Below the pieces are notes generated by a model. That model saw only the letters and a list, made by a program, of their open reading frames with translations. It was not told where the DNA came from and ran no database searches. From assembly GCF_017104715.1 (NCBI RefSeq), contig NZ_JAAGPI010000002.1:434001-498000 (forward strand): a DNA stretch of 64,000 nt, in the 5' to 3' direction. The stretch's first letter is position 1. Every line of letters starts with the position of its first letter. A program made the translations under genes and the position numbers. Positions 1-8,585 of this stretch are shown here, one piece after another. Origin of the DNA: Burkholderia sp. Ac-20365 (lineage in GTDB: Bacteria; Pseudomonadota; Gammaproteobacteria; Burkholderiales; Burkholderiaceae).

Positions 1-549
1 CCGTTGTTGTTTTGCCTGTTCGAAGAAGGCATCTCTGTCGATGACCTTCACGTGCGCCCACATCGTCTGATGGCCGAAGCCGCAGAACTCGTGGCAGGGC
101 ATCAGGTGATCGGCGGGTTTGTCGAAGGAGGACGAAAACGTTGCGACATAGCCGGGCACGACCATCGTGTTGATGTTCGTGTCCGTGACGAGCAGGCCAT
201 GCACGACGTCGGCGCTCGTCGTGCGGAACGTGATGTCGGTGCCCGCGGGCACCAGCAGGCATTGCGGCGTGAACGAATACTGCTGCGCGATGAAACGCAC
301 TACCACTTTGCCGTCGGGATCGACGCCCGTGCCCAGATTGCTTTCGACGAATTCACCCGACATCTGCAACCGCGACGGGTCGATGGTTTCGACGCGCGAC
401 GGCGGCATCATCGCGTAATGAAGCCCCGAGTACACGACGACCACCAGCATGAACAGGACGATCGCGATGACGAAGTAAGCCCAGCGCTTTTCCGAGCGCT
501 CGGCGATGTCGTGTCCGTTATCGGGCGAGTGAGAAGGTTGGGTCGACAT
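1..549 (-). CDS. Cytochrome c oxidase subunit II, CuA-bearing (partial, 3' end outside window)
   Basis: Subunit II takes electrons from cytochrome c and passes them through a binuclear CuA centre to subunit I of a terminal oxidase in the inner membrane. The 183 visible codons show one N-terminal membrane anchor (about residues 24-42) and then a periplasmic cupredoxin domain. All expected CuA ligands are present: H117, then C152, E154, C156, H160 and M163 in CHEFCGFGHQTM. With one anchor instead of two, it resembles ba3-type subunit II. The ATG at 549 follows the stop of the small subunit by two bases, so the two are co-transcribed. The reading frame is still open at base 1; subunit I is expected to the left, outside the window. 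Confidence 0.9.
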   Translation of the reverse strand, partial: MSTQPSHSPDNGHDIAERSEKRWAYFVIAIVLFMLVVVVYSGLHYAMMPPSRVETIDPSRLQMSGEFVESNLGTGVDPDGKVVVRFIAQQYSFTPQCLLVPAGTDITFRTTSADVVHGLLVTDTNINTMVVPGYVATFSSSFDKPADHLMPCHEFCGFGHQTMWAHVKVIDRDAFFEQAKQQR

Positions 550-551
550 GA

Positions 552-734
552 TCAGTGAATGGCGCCACGCGGCAGAAACACGAGAAAGTAGAAGCCGATC
601 CAGATCGCCAGCACCACCACGGCCGCCACGCCCGCGACCGCGATCGCGCCGTGCGGACCTTGCGCGACGATGCGTTGGACTTCGTCGTCCGAAGCGTTGC
701 CGGAATGGTCGCCGGAGTGAACGTTAGGGTCCAT
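552..734 (-). CDS. Small hydrophobic oxidase subunit (subunit IIa-like)
   Basis: A 60-aa protein with a polar N-terminus and one transmembrane helix (about residues 30-54, rich in Val, Ala, Ile and Phe). It lies between the triheme cytochrome gene and subunit II. In ba3 oxidases such as that of Thermus, a one-helix subunit IIa is encoded just before subunits II and I, and the order here is the same. The function is assigned from size, topology and position, since a peptide this short gives little sequence evidence. The ATG at 734 is 41 bases after the stop of the upstream cytochrome gene. Confidence 0.7.
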   Translation of the reverse strand: MDPNVHSGDHSGNASDDEVQRIVAQGPHGAIAVAGVAAVVVLAIWIGFYFLVFLPRGAIH

Positions 735-775
735 CTGCCATATCTCCGAGGACAGGGTTATGCGAGTGTTCAGTG

Positions 776-2116
776 CTAATGCAGCGGCGCCTTGCGCAGT
801 TCATTGACCTGCTTCGCCGTCACGGGCTTTCCGTGATTGCCCCACGCAGTGCGGATATACGTGACGACGGCGGCGAGATCGGTGTCGTTCAGTTCCTGCG
901 CGAACGGCGGCATGCCATATGGTTCGGGATTGCGTCGCGTGCCGGGCGGAAAGCCGCCGTTGAGCACGATGCGGATCGGGTTGACGGCCGAATCCATTTC
1001 GATCGACTGGTTGTGCGCGAGCGGCGGATAGTGCTGCAGTTTGCCTTCGCCATGTTCGCCGTGACACATCGCGCATTTCGCCATGTAGATGCGCTGGCCG
1101 TTCTCGAACACGGCCGGCTTCACGGTCGCCGACGGACCCGTCTTGCGGCCGGGATCGTTGTCGGGCAGCGTCTTCAGATAGACGGCCATCGCCTTGACGT
1201 CGTCGTCGGTCATGTATTGCAGGCTGTGATACGTGACTTCGGCCATCGGGCCATACACGGCGCCGCGATCCGAGATACCCGCCTGCAGCAGGTCGACGAT
1301 GTCCTTGATGCTCCAGTCGCCCAGACCGCCGTCCTTGTCGGATGTGAGCGACGGCGCGTACCAGTTCTGCACGGGAATCAGACCGCCCGCGAACTGCTCG
1401 CTCTTCGACGAGCCGCCGAGCAGATTGATCTTCGTGTGACACATCGTGCAGTGACCGAGCCCGTCGACGAGATACGCGCCGCGATTCCATTCGACCGAGC
1501 GGCTCGGGTTCGGCTGGAACTCGCCTTCGCGGAAATACAGCGAACGCCAGCCGAGCAGCAGCTCGCGCTGATTGAACGGGAAGCGCAACTCGTGCTTGCG
1601 GTTCGGCAGATGCACGGGCTCGACAGACTTCAGATACGCGAAGATCGCGTCGGAGTCCTCACGCGTGACTTTCGTGTAATTCGCAATCGGCATGGCTGGG
1701 TAAATCAGCTTGCCGTCGGGGCTCTTGCCCGTGCGCATCATCTTGAAGAAGTCTTCGGCTGACCATTTGCCGATGCCGTAGTCGTTATCGGGGCTGATGT
1801 TCGGCGTGAAGAGCGTGCCGAACGGCGTCTCCATCGCAAGGCCGCCGCCGAATGTCTTGCCGCGCGGTGCGGTGTGGCACGCGACGCAGTCGCCCGCGCG
1901 CGCAAGGTACTCGCCGCGCCTGACGATCTCGGGACGCGTGTCGGGGCCGGCAGGTGCGGCTGTTTCGGCTGCGTGCGTATCGGCGATGAATGGCGAGTGC
2001 GGCGCAAGCGCAACGAACGCGAACGTAGCGCCCATTGCAAACGACAACGTCATACGCCGTGCGTAACGCCCTGCACGTTGCATGTGAAGCACGGAGCTAA
2101 ACGAGAGAGTCTTCAT
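776..2116 (-). CDS. Triheme cytochrome c (alcohol/gluconate dehydrogenase cytochrome subunit type)
   Basis: A 446-aa exported electron-transfer protein with three CxxCH haem c motifs: CVACH (77-81), CTMCH (223-227) and CAMCH (348-352). The three-domain layout matches the cytochrome subunits of membrane-bound alcohol, gluconate and aldehyde dehydrogenases. No dehydrogenase is adjacent; oxidase subunits are, so it probably feeds electrons to that oxidase (inference). The N-terminus has a basic stretch and a hydrophobic segment ending near residue 50 (DTHAAE), consistent with a signal peptide. I chose the ATG at 2116 because it overlaps the upstream stop as ATGA, a translational-coupling arrangement; an in-frame ATG at 2134 is also possible. 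Confidence 0.88.
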   Translation of the reverse strand: MKTLSFSSVLHMQRAGRYARRMTLSFAMGATFAFVALAPHSPFIADTHAAETAAPAGPDTRPEIVRRGEYLARAGDCVACHTAPRGKTFGGGLAMETPFGTLFTPNISPDNDYGIGKWSAEDFFKMMRTGKSPDGKLIYPAMPIANYTKVTREDSDAIFAYLKSVEPVHLPNRKHELRFPFNQRELLLGWRSLYFREGEFQPNPSRSVEWNRGAYLVDGLGHCTMCHTKINLLGGSSKSEQFAGGLIPVQNWYAPSLTSDKDGGLGDWSIKDIVDLLQAGISDRGAVYGPMAEVTYHSLQYMTDDDVKAMAVYLKTLPDNDPGRKTGPSATVKPAVFENGQRIYMAKCAMCHGEHGEGKLQHYPPLAHNQSIEMDSAVNPIRIVLNGGFPPGTRRNPEPYGMPPFAQELNDTDLAAVVTYIRTAWGNHGKPVTAKQVNELRKAPLH

Positions 2117-2835
2117 TCCGGTTGGCTCCCACATGCGAGCGGCAGCTTGCCGGGCAAGCGCGGCACAGGGCGCGGATCGGCGGGACGCGGCTGGCGCGCG
2201 AGCCAGCTCGATACAGCGGTGATGTCCTTGTCGCTGAGCTTCACGGCGATGCTATGCATGCAGTCGGGCGCGAGCGCGTGACGCGTACCCGAGCGCCATG
2301 TGCCCATCTGTCCGGCGATATAGCTCGCGTGCAGGCCCAGCAGACCCGGAATGCCCGGCTGCTGTCCCGTCAGCCGTTCACCATGACAAGCGGCGCATGC
2401 GGGTATGCCGCGCTTCGTGTCGCCCTGCATGACGATCTGCTTGCCGTAATCGAGCGTCGCTTGCGGCAGCGGATTGGTGTCGGGGTTCGGATACGGCGGC
2501 TGCAGGTCGGCGAAGTACTGGCTGATCTTGCGCAGATACTCGTCGGGCAGGAACGCGAGCAGATAGCCCATCGGCGGATAGGTGCGGCCGCCGTCGCGGA
2601 ATGCCGTCAGCTGGTTGAACAGATACTCGGCGGGCTTGCCGGCGATACGCGGAAAGTAATCGTTGTTGCGCCCCTGACCCTGCACGCCGTGACAGGTCGT
2701 GCACGCGTGCATTTTTTCATCCATCGCCGACGGCGCGGGTGCGTCATTCGAAGCGGCGAATGACGGCCGCGCGTGGAGCGCGCAGAGGACGCAAAACAGC
2801 AACAGGATCGAATCGCCGACGGTTCTGCGATGCAC
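2113..2835 (-). CDS. Diheme cytochrome c (c4-like)
   Basis: A 240-aa periplasmic protein with a signal peptide (hydrophobic core about residues 9-20, likely cleavage after SFAA). It has two class I cytochrome c domains with haem motifs CTTCH (45-49) and CAACH (147-151), the tandem arrangement of cytochrome c4. It is the first gene of the leftward oxidase operon and overlaps the triheme cytochrome gene by four bases. Cytochromes of this type commonly donate electrons to terminal oxidases, which fits the neighbours. Confidence 0.87.
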   Translation of the reverse strand: MHRRTVGDSILLLFCVLCALHARPSFAASNDAPAPSAMDEKMHACTTCHGVQGQGRNNDYFPRIAGKPAEYLFNQLTAFRDGGRTYPPMGYLLAFLPDEYLRKISQYFADLQPPYPNPDTNPLPQATLDYGKQIVMQGDTKRGIPACAACHGERLTGQQPGIPGLLGLHASYIAGQMGTWRSGTRHALAPDCMHSIAVKLSDKDITAVSSWLARQPRPADPRPVPRLPGKLPLACGSQPE

Positions 2836-3230
2836 GACGGGCCTCGTAGTAGGGAGAGAGTTTCTAGTATCGTTCTGTCAAACCCTGAGCGAGATGCGCA
2901 CGGCGCTCGTCGCTCCTGTTTTTCTACCGCGGCCGCACAGGCGACCTGTGACATGCGAATGACGGTTGCTGTTAGATCGCAAAGATCGCAATGCGCGGCG
3001 TCGACAGTCTAGTCAAGACCACAAAGGCATGCAGATGAGGGTACGAATGACGCGCGCACTTGTTCAGCGCCTGCCGGCGATTCGGCAGACGCTTCGACAC
3101 AGTAAGGCTTCAGGATGACGATGGCGTTGCAAACATCATAGGAGGCAATTGGTCGCGTTTCAACGCGGGCAACCCCTCTTGCAGTGATTGTCGTGTCAAC
3201 TAAGTACTTTTGCAGATACTGCAATGACGC
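2836..3230. other. Intergenic region upstream of the cytochrome/oxidase operon
   Basis: This 395-bp stretch lies between the first cytochrome gene and the 3' end of the LysR gene. It holds no credible coding sequence. On the minus strand a TTGACA hexamer (bases 2881-2876) lies about 40 bp before the cytochrome start and could be a -35 element, but I see no good -10 at the right distance. No terminator hairpin was recognised. Confidence 0.4.
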
Positions 3231-4124
3231 TTACGCGAGCAGACGCATGAATGCATCGCGCGCATGCGTGACGTGCGCGCTCTCGCCAGCACGTCCGGGC
3301 AGCAGGTGAAACTCGACCGCGGGTAGCTGCGGCAGGCCGGTTGTCGGCGGACACGGCACCATGCCCGAGCCGATCGACGATTCGTTCAGACATGAAATGC
3401 CGAGTCCCGCCTTCAGCGCCAGTTGCAGACCCGCCATGCCCGACGCCGAGTGCGACACGAGATACTGCACATTGCTTTCATCGAGCAGGCGGACCACGAA
3501 GCGCTGCAACTGACAGGTCGACGGCAACAGTACGAGATGAAACGGCGCGGCGACGTGCCGCAGATCGACATCGGCGGACATCGCCCATACCAGCTTCTCG
3601 CGACGCACCACCGTGCTCGCCGCATCCGGTCTGTTCGATGTCGCACGCTTCGCGCCGGGCGCGACGATGCGCAGCGACAGGCCGATGTCGAAGGTCGAGT
3701 CGTCCTCGACGCTGCTGTCGATCACCGCGCTCGGCAGCACGGTCACATGCAGGCGCAACCGCGGGTGCTGCTCCGAAAATATCTTCAGCACACGCGCGAC
3801 GTCGTGCGGCCGGTAGTAGTCGGTGATCGCGATACGTAATTCGCCGTCGAGCGAACGCCCTTGCAGGTCTTCGAACGCTGCTTCGCTCATGGCCAGAATG
3901 CGGCGCGCATGATCGAGCAGCTTCGCGCCCGCCGGCGTCGCGGTGACGCCCAGCTTGCCGCGCAGGAACAGCGGCTGCCCCGCGCGTTCCTCGAGCTTCT
4001 TCAACTGCTCGCTCGCCGACGACTGCGACAGGAACACGCGTTCCGCACCCGCCGACACGCTGCCGGCTTCCGCGACGGCAACGAAGGTCCGTAACTGGGA
4101 AAGGTCGAACGCACGCTGGTTCAT
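3231..4124 (-). CDS. LysR family transcriptional regulator
   Basis: A 297-aa DNA-binding regulator. An N-terminal winged helix-turn-helix starts near residue 7 (FDLSQLRTFVAVAEAGSVS, then the AERVFLSQSSASEQLKKLE recognition region). An effector-binding domain of the periplasmic-binding-protein type follows (about 95-290). The reading frame continues far upstream, antisense to the MFS gene. The ATG at 4124 gives the standard LysR N-terminus and usual family length. It is divergent from the MFS transporter, the classic layout for a LysR protein controlling its neighbour. The effector is unknown. Confidence 0.88.
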   Translation of the reverse strand: MNQRAFDLSQLRTFVAVAEAGSVSAGAERVFLSQSSASEQLKKLEERAGQPLFLRGKLGVTATPAGAKLLDHARRILAMSEAAFEDLQGRSLDGELRIAITDYYRPHDVARVLKIFSEQHPRLRLHVTVLPSAVIDSSVEDDSTFDIGLSLRIVAPGAKRATSNRPDAASTVVRREKLVWAMSADVDLRHVAAPFHLVLLPSTCQLQRFVVRLLDESNVQYLVSHSASGMAGLQLALKAGLGISCLNESSIGSGMVPCPPTTGLPQLPAVEFHLLPGRAGESAHVTHARDAFMRLLA

Positions 4125-4174
4125 GTTTCGGATTCTCCGATGGTTTGCATCATATTTTCCCGCTTTTCCGATTG

Positions 4175-4192
4175 ATCGTCCAATCCTACGAT
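4175..4192. promoter_or_regulatory. Candidate LysR binding site in the divergent LysR/MFS promoter region
   Basis: The sequence ATCGTCCAATCCTACGAT has 5-bp inverted arms (ATCGT/ACGAT) around 8 bases. It sits in the 99-bp gap between the divergent lysR and MFS genes, the usual place for a LysR box. The arms are short, so this is a position-based suggestion. Confidence 0.35.
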
Positions 4193-4223
4193 AGCCGTCA
4201 ACCGAGTTATCCGGAGGTCGATC

Positions 4224-5528
4224 GTGGGAAAGGGTTTTCAGGCAGCGGGCGTAGCGAGTGGCGTGAGCGGCAATCATCGGTGGAAGGTGCTGGGCGTCGG
4301 CTTCGCGGCGAACGCGAGTTTCTCGGCGGCGTTCTCCGGCATTCCGACCACGGCGATCTTTCTGCGCCATGGTTATCACATCGGAAACGGCGGGCTTGGC
4401 CTCGTGCTCGGCATGCTGGGGCTCGGTATCGCCGTCAGCGAACTGCCGTGGGGCGTGCTCACCGACCGTTGGGGCGACCGGCGCGTGCTGCTGCTCGGCC
4501 TGCTGTCGACGGCGGCCGCGCTCGCCGTGATGGCGGCTTTCGTCGTTCCGCATGGTGACAACGCGCCGGGCATCGTGCCGCTCGCGCTGGGACTGCTTGG
4601 CGTCGGCTTGCTTGGCGGCAGCGTCAACGGATCGAGCGGACGCGCGGTGATGGCCTGGTTTCGCGAGGGCGAGCGCGGCCTCGCGATGAGCATCCGGCAG
4701 ACGGCCGTGCCTGCGGGCGGCGGCCTGGGCGCGCTGGCGCTGCCGTCGCTCGCCGCGCATTTCGGCTTCGTGGCCGTGTACGGCGTGCTCGCGGCGTTGT
4801 GCGTGGCGACGGCGTGGTTCGCCTGGCGCTGGCTGCATGAGCCGCCTGTCGTCGTGTCGGCCGGCAGGAACGCGACGGACGGCCATGAGCACGCGGCACT
4901 GGCGCCCGAGTCCGCATCGCCTCTGCGCGACGTGGGTGTGTGGCGCGTTGCGCTGGGCATCGGTGTGCTGTGCGTGCCGCAACTCGCGGTCGTGACGTTT
5001 GCGACGGTCTTTCTGCATGACTTCGGCCATGCCGGTGTGTTCGAAATCAGCGCAACGATGGCGGCCGTGCAGACGGGTGCCGCTGTCGCGCGCGTCTGGA
5101 GCGGGCGATGGACGGACCGGCGCGGCAACCGGCGTCAGTACATGCGCGCCTGCAGCGTGCTGACGGCGCTGCTGTTCGCGGCGCTCGCGCTGATCGCGGC
5201 GGGTACGGGTGGCGCGCATGGCGTGATCACGCTCGTGATCGCGACGATGGTTGTGCTCGGCGGCGTGAGCGCGTCCGCATGGCACGGCGTCGCCTACACG
5301 GAACTCGCAACGCTAGCGGGGACGCGCCGCGCCGGCACCGCGCTCGCGATGGGCAACACATGTGCGTTCATGACGCTGTTCGTGACGCCGCTCGCGATTC
5401 CGCCGCTGCTGGCGGCCACTTCGTGGCCGGCCGTGTGGGCGATCGCGAGCCTGTGCGCGCTGCTCGCGCTACCCGTATTTCCGAAGCCTCTGCGCACGAC
5501 GCGCTATGCGTCGCGAGCCAGAGCGTAA
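4224..5528 (+). CDS. MFS transporter
   Basis: A 434-aa integral membrane protein of the major facilitator superfamily with about twelve hydrophobic helices in two halves. It has the loop 2-3 motif region (GVLTDRWGDRRVLL, about residues 75-90) and a related repeat in the second half (WSGRWTDRRGNRRQ). The start is GTG at 4224, preceded by a strong GGAGG at 4213-4217. The substrate cannot be read from the sequence. Divergence from the LysR gene suggests inducible expression. A rho-independent terminator follows. Confidence 0.85.
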   Translation: MGKGFQAAGVASGVSGNHRWKVLGVGFAANASFSAAFSGIPTTAIFLRHGYHIGNGGLGLVLGMLGLGIAVSELPWGVLTDRWGDRRVLLLGLLSTAAALAVMAAFVVPHGDNAPGIVPLALGLLGVGLLGGSVNGSSGRAVMAWFREGERGLAMSIRQTAVPAGGGLGALALPSLAAHFGFVAVYGVLAALCVATAWFAWRWLHEPPVVVSAGRNATDGHEHAALAPESASPLRDVGVWRVALGIGVLCVPQLAVVTFATVFLHDFGHAGVFEISATMAAVQTGAAVARVWSGRWTDRRGNRRQYMRACSVLTALLFAALALIAAGTGGAHGVITLVIATMVVLGGVSASAWHGVAYTELATLAGTRRAGTALAMGNTCAFMTLFVTPLAIPPLLAATSWPAVWAIASLCALLALPVFPKPLRTTRYASRARA

Positions 5529-5560
5529 TCGCGTAGTCACATTGTTGCGTGTCCCAATGG

Positions 5561-5591
5561 GCGTTCGGTCTTGAACCGGACGCCTTTTTTA
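5561..5591 (+). terminator. Rho-independent terminator of the MFS gene
   Basis: GGCGTTCGGT (5561-5570) pairs with ACCGGACGCC (5576-5585) with one G-U pair and a 5-base loop, followed by six T residues (5586-5591). It lies 32 bases after the MFS stop. Confidence 0.85.
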
Positions 5592-6168
5592 TTTCGACGG
5601 AGTTTTTTGAGGTGAGCGTTAATTCAGAAAAACAGGAGTTCGACGGGGTGTGTCCGATTTTTCGTGCTTGGATGTAGGAGGTATTTTAGAAATTCATTTT
5701 ATGAGTTTCGCTTGTTAAGGATGTTTCTTTATTGAGAGTATATTGTTCGGGCGTTAGCCTTTGAGGTGTGCCGAATTTATCTTTGCTTTAACGAGTGGCG
5801 CCCATTTTTGCGAGGATGGTCGTAGTAGGGCCGCTGTGTTTAGGCGTTCTCCCCGCCCGCTTCTTCTTGTCCCAACGAGTCATTCGAAATTTCTGAATTG
5901 ATGTGGCGAAAAGTGATTAATTGATAAATCACTGAAAACGTCGAAATTTGGTAATGGAGCAATGAAACTCATGAAACATCTTTGAATCGGACACCTGATT
6001 CGGAACTCTCTGATATTCGGTCTTTGCTGCGAATGTTTTGATTGAGCTTGTCGGAACGCGATTCGTTATATGTCGCGGGCGGTGTTGTAAATCGAGCTTG
6101 TTTCGACCTTTCTTTCAAATGGGTGTTTCGACATCGACGAACACAAACCAAACCACGGGGCGGCGACA
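5592..6168. other. AT-rich non-coding region before the response regulator cluster
   Basis: About 580 bp with visibly lower GC than its surroundings and no convincing gene. It contains an inverted repeat, AGTGATT (5912-5918) and AATCACT (5927-5933), separated by 8 bases. A TCGAAATTT word occurs twice (5884-5892 and 5941-5949). It is the only sizeable upstream region for the first response regulator, so it probably carries the promoter and operators of that locus. Confidence 0.5.
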
Positions 6169-6837
6169 TTGAACCTTCGAATCATGCTGGCAGACGATCA
6201 TCCGTTTGTTCTGCTCGGTATCCGGGCCACGCTCGTGGCGCACGGAGGATTCACGATCGTCGGCGAGGCGACTGGCCCGTCGTCTCTGGTACGGCTAATG
6301 GGCCAGACCTCATGCGATGTGCTCGTCACAGACCTGACCATGCCGGGCGCGGCGGGTGACGTCGACGACGGCTTGCGGCTGATCCGACGCATCCGGGGTG
6401 GCTGGCCCGACGTGCGCATCGTCGTGCTGACCAGCCTGACCAACGCGGCCATTCTGCGCTCCATCATGTCCGACGGCGTGATCGGCATGCTCAACAAAAG
6501 CGAATCCATGGACGAACTGGCCGCAGCCATTCGCGCAGCAGGCGCGGGGCGTTCCTACGTCAGCCAGTCGATCCTGCGCACGCTTGCCGAAGCGAGTGGC
6601 GAGCCGCTTGGCATGTCGCCCATGCGCAACTTGTCGCCGCGTCAGCGGGAGGTCATCGACATGTTCGTACGTGGCAAGTCAATTTCCGAAATCGCCCGTG
6701 ACCTCGGGCGGGACGTCCGCACGGTCAGTCGCCAGAAACGCGATGCGATGGCAAAGATGGGGGTGAGTAACGATCCCGGGCTTTTCGCCTATGTGCGGGC
6801 GTACGGACTTTCTCAAGGGGTTGAGCAGGAAGCCTAA
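6169..6837 (+). CDS. Response regulator 1, RcsB-like (REC plus LuxR-type HTH)
   Basis: A 222-aa response regulator. The receiver domain (about 1-125) has the acidic pair D9-D10, phospho-acceptor D55 (VTDLTMPG), T88 and K110, so it should be phosphorylatable. The C-terminal LuxR-type HTH (about 153-210) has the recognition segment RTVSRQKRDAMAKMGV, resembling the RcsB signature. The start is taken as TTG at 6169, which gives the usual MNLRIMLADDHP beginning; an in-frame ATG lies at 6184. It is the first of three paralogous regulators. No kinase is adjacent; the nearest is the hybrid kinase at 9.3 kb. Confidence 0.86.
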   Translation: MNLRIMLADDHPFVLLGIRATLVAHGGFTIVGEATGPSSLVRLMGQTSCDVLVTDLTMPGAAGDVDDGLRLIRRIRGGWPDVRIVVLTSLTNAAILRSIMSDGVIGMLNKSESMDELAAAIRAAGAGRSYVSQSILRTLAEASGEPLGMSPMRNLSPRQREVIDMFVRGKSISEIARDLGRDVRTVSRQKRDAMAKMGVSNDPGLFAYVRAYGLSQGVEQEA

Positions 6838-6965
6838 GCAACTTGATAGATATCGAATCAAATTCGGAGAAGTCTTATGTCTGCAGGCGTTTGAATGGCT
6901 GATTCTCGCCGGCTAAGGGCTCGCCGAATCAATACCAAGCTACACAGCACAGGGAGAGACCACGC

Positions 6966-7676
6966 GTGAATATCAGGAAGGACGTGACATTACCAACCCG
7001 CACCATCATCGCCGACGACCATCCGCTCGTTCTGCTCGCGATGGAGAATCTGATGACGGGATTTCCAAATGTCGAGATCGTGGGTAAGGCAACGGATTCA
7101 TCGGAGCTGTTCGCCGAGGCGCAGCGTGTCAACTGCGAGCTCGTTGTCCTGGATCTCTACATGCCTGGCGGCGCATATGGCGACGGCGTCGAGATGGTCC
7201 GGCAGTTCAAGGAGCGTCATCCTGATGTCGTGGTTGTAGTGCTGACCATGGAAGTCGCAGCGGACACATTACAGAAGGTGATCTCGTTGGGCGTCGGCGC
7301 TGTCGTCAGCAAACGCGACCGCATCGACCTGATTCACGTCGCGATCATCACCGCGTTGGCCCGCGAGACCTATATTGGTCCAGCCATTCGCACGTTGCTC
7401 GCCGACGCGACCTTGTCGCGCCGCATCGACTACGTCAGGCAGGTTCTATCGCGCCGCGAGCTCGAGGTATTGACCCATTACGCGACGGGACGCGGCGTGA
7501 CCGAAATCGCATTGAGGCTCGGGCGCAGCGTCAAGACAATCAGCGCCCAGAAGTGCACCGCGATGCGCAAGCTGTCGCTGCAGAGCGACGCTGACCTTTT
7601 CAGGTTTGCCGTCGAGCATGGTCTGGCGCCTGACGATCAACCAGGCGGAATGCGCGGATCGAACGGAAGAAGTTGA
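6966..7676 (+). CDS. Response regulator 2, RcsB-like (REC plus LuxR-type HTH)
   Basis: A 236-aa paralogue of its neighbours. Receiver residues are D17-D18, acceptor D63 (VLDLYMPGG), T94 and K116. The HTH near the C-terminus carries KTISAQKCTAMRKLSL, an RcsB-like recognition helix with an unusual Cys. The start is GTG at 6966, preceded by AGGGAG at 6951-6956. A tail of about 20 residues rich in Gly, Asp and Arg follows the HTH. Divergence from the flanking regulators suggests an old duplication with distinct DNA targets or dimer partners. Confidence 0.87.
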   Translation: MNIRKDVTLPTRTIIADDHPLVLLAMENLMTGFPNVEIVGKATDSSELFAEAQRVNCELVVLDLYMPGGAYGDGVEMVRQFKERHPDVVVVVLTMEVAADTLQKVISLGVGAVVSKRDRIDLIHVAIITALARETYIGPAIRTLLADATLSRRIDYVRQVLSRRELEVLTHYATGRGVTEIALRLGRSVKTISAQKCTAMRKLSLQSDADLFRFAVEHGLAPDDQPGGMRGSNGRS

Positions 7677-7762
7677 CGCGGCGAAGCCTCGAACGTAGCG
7701 AATGACCGTCCTCGAGGGGAAAGCGCAGTGCGTTGACGGTCCATTAACAAGAACACGACAAC

Positions 7763-8404
7763 ATGGAAGACAAGATTCGCGTCATCGTCGCCGACGATCA
7801 CGCGTGCGTGCGCGTGGGCGTCAGACATTTGCTGGAACAGATCACGCATCTGACGGTGGTTGGCGAGGCGTCGAACACGCAGGAACTCGCCGAACTACTC
7901 GATACAGGGCCGTGTGAGGTCGTGGTGACGGATATCAACATGCCGGGCATCGACGGCGAAAGCAATGCGATCCAGTTTCTGAGACGGCTGCTGCATCACA
8001 CGCCGCAGTTGCCGGTGGTCGCGCTCACGATGATCCATCGGCCGTCGATTCTGATGGGGCTGCTCCAGCACGGAATTGCGGCTGTCGTCGACAAGCGTGA
8101 TATCACCGCATCCCTGATTCACGCCATCGACGCCGCGCTGACAGGCCAGGGCTATCTGTCGGATCACTCGCGTGCCGCCATTGCGAGAGCGGGCACACCG
8201 CAATCGCGGGCAGGCGTCATGAGCGCCGGCGAATGGAAAGTCTTCACGATGTATGTGAGCGGACTGACGATCGGCCAGATCGCCGTGAAGCTAAACCGCA
8301 GCACGAAGACGATCAGCACGCAAAAGCGCAACGCGATGCGCAAGCTCGGGCTCGAAACGGAAGCCGACGTGATCGACTACGCCTGCCAGATTGGTCTTGC
8401 GTGA
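7763..8404 (+). CDS. Response regulator 3, RcsB-like (REC plus LuxR-type HTH)
   Basis: A 213-aa regulator and the most RcsB-like of the three. The receiver has D11-D12, acceptor D57 (VTDINMPG), T89 and K111. The HTH recognition helix reads KTISTQKRNAMRKLGL, very close to what I recall of RcsB. It begins with ATG at 7763. The next genes on the same strand are the aquaporin and the hybrid kinase, so this protein is the best candidate to receive phosphate from that kinase (inference from order only). Confidence 0.87.
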   Translation: MEDKIRVIVADDHACVRVGVRHLLEQITHLTVVGEASNTQELAELLDTGPCEVVVTDINMPGIDGESNAIQFLRRLLHHTPQLPVVALTMIHRPSILMGLLQHGIAAVVDKRDITASLIHAIDAALTGQGYLSDHSRAAIARAGTPQSRAGVMSAGEWKVFTMYVSGLTIGQIAVKLNRSTKTISTQKRNAMRKLGLETEADVIDYACQIGLA

Positions 8405-8585
8405 GTGATTTCGGAGTTATCTGATTTTCCGTTTGGGTCGTCACGCCAACAATCTCTTGTTGGACTCCCGGTTCGTGGGGGCGCGGCGGCACGCCATTGA
8501 TTCGCCATGCAAATCAATCGACACCGGACGCAAAGTGAGCTCCGTCACGAAAACTCGTTTGGACGGAGCCGTTACGGGAGGATGC

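Noticed and set aside
4125..5285. N-terminal extension of the LysR reading frame
   Set aside because: The extension is antisense to the MFS gene and low-complexity. The LysR domain begins exactly after the ATG at 4124.
6042..6359. A 105-aa frame overlapping the first response regulator
   Set aside because: It overlaps the well-supported response regulator in a different frame and has no domain.
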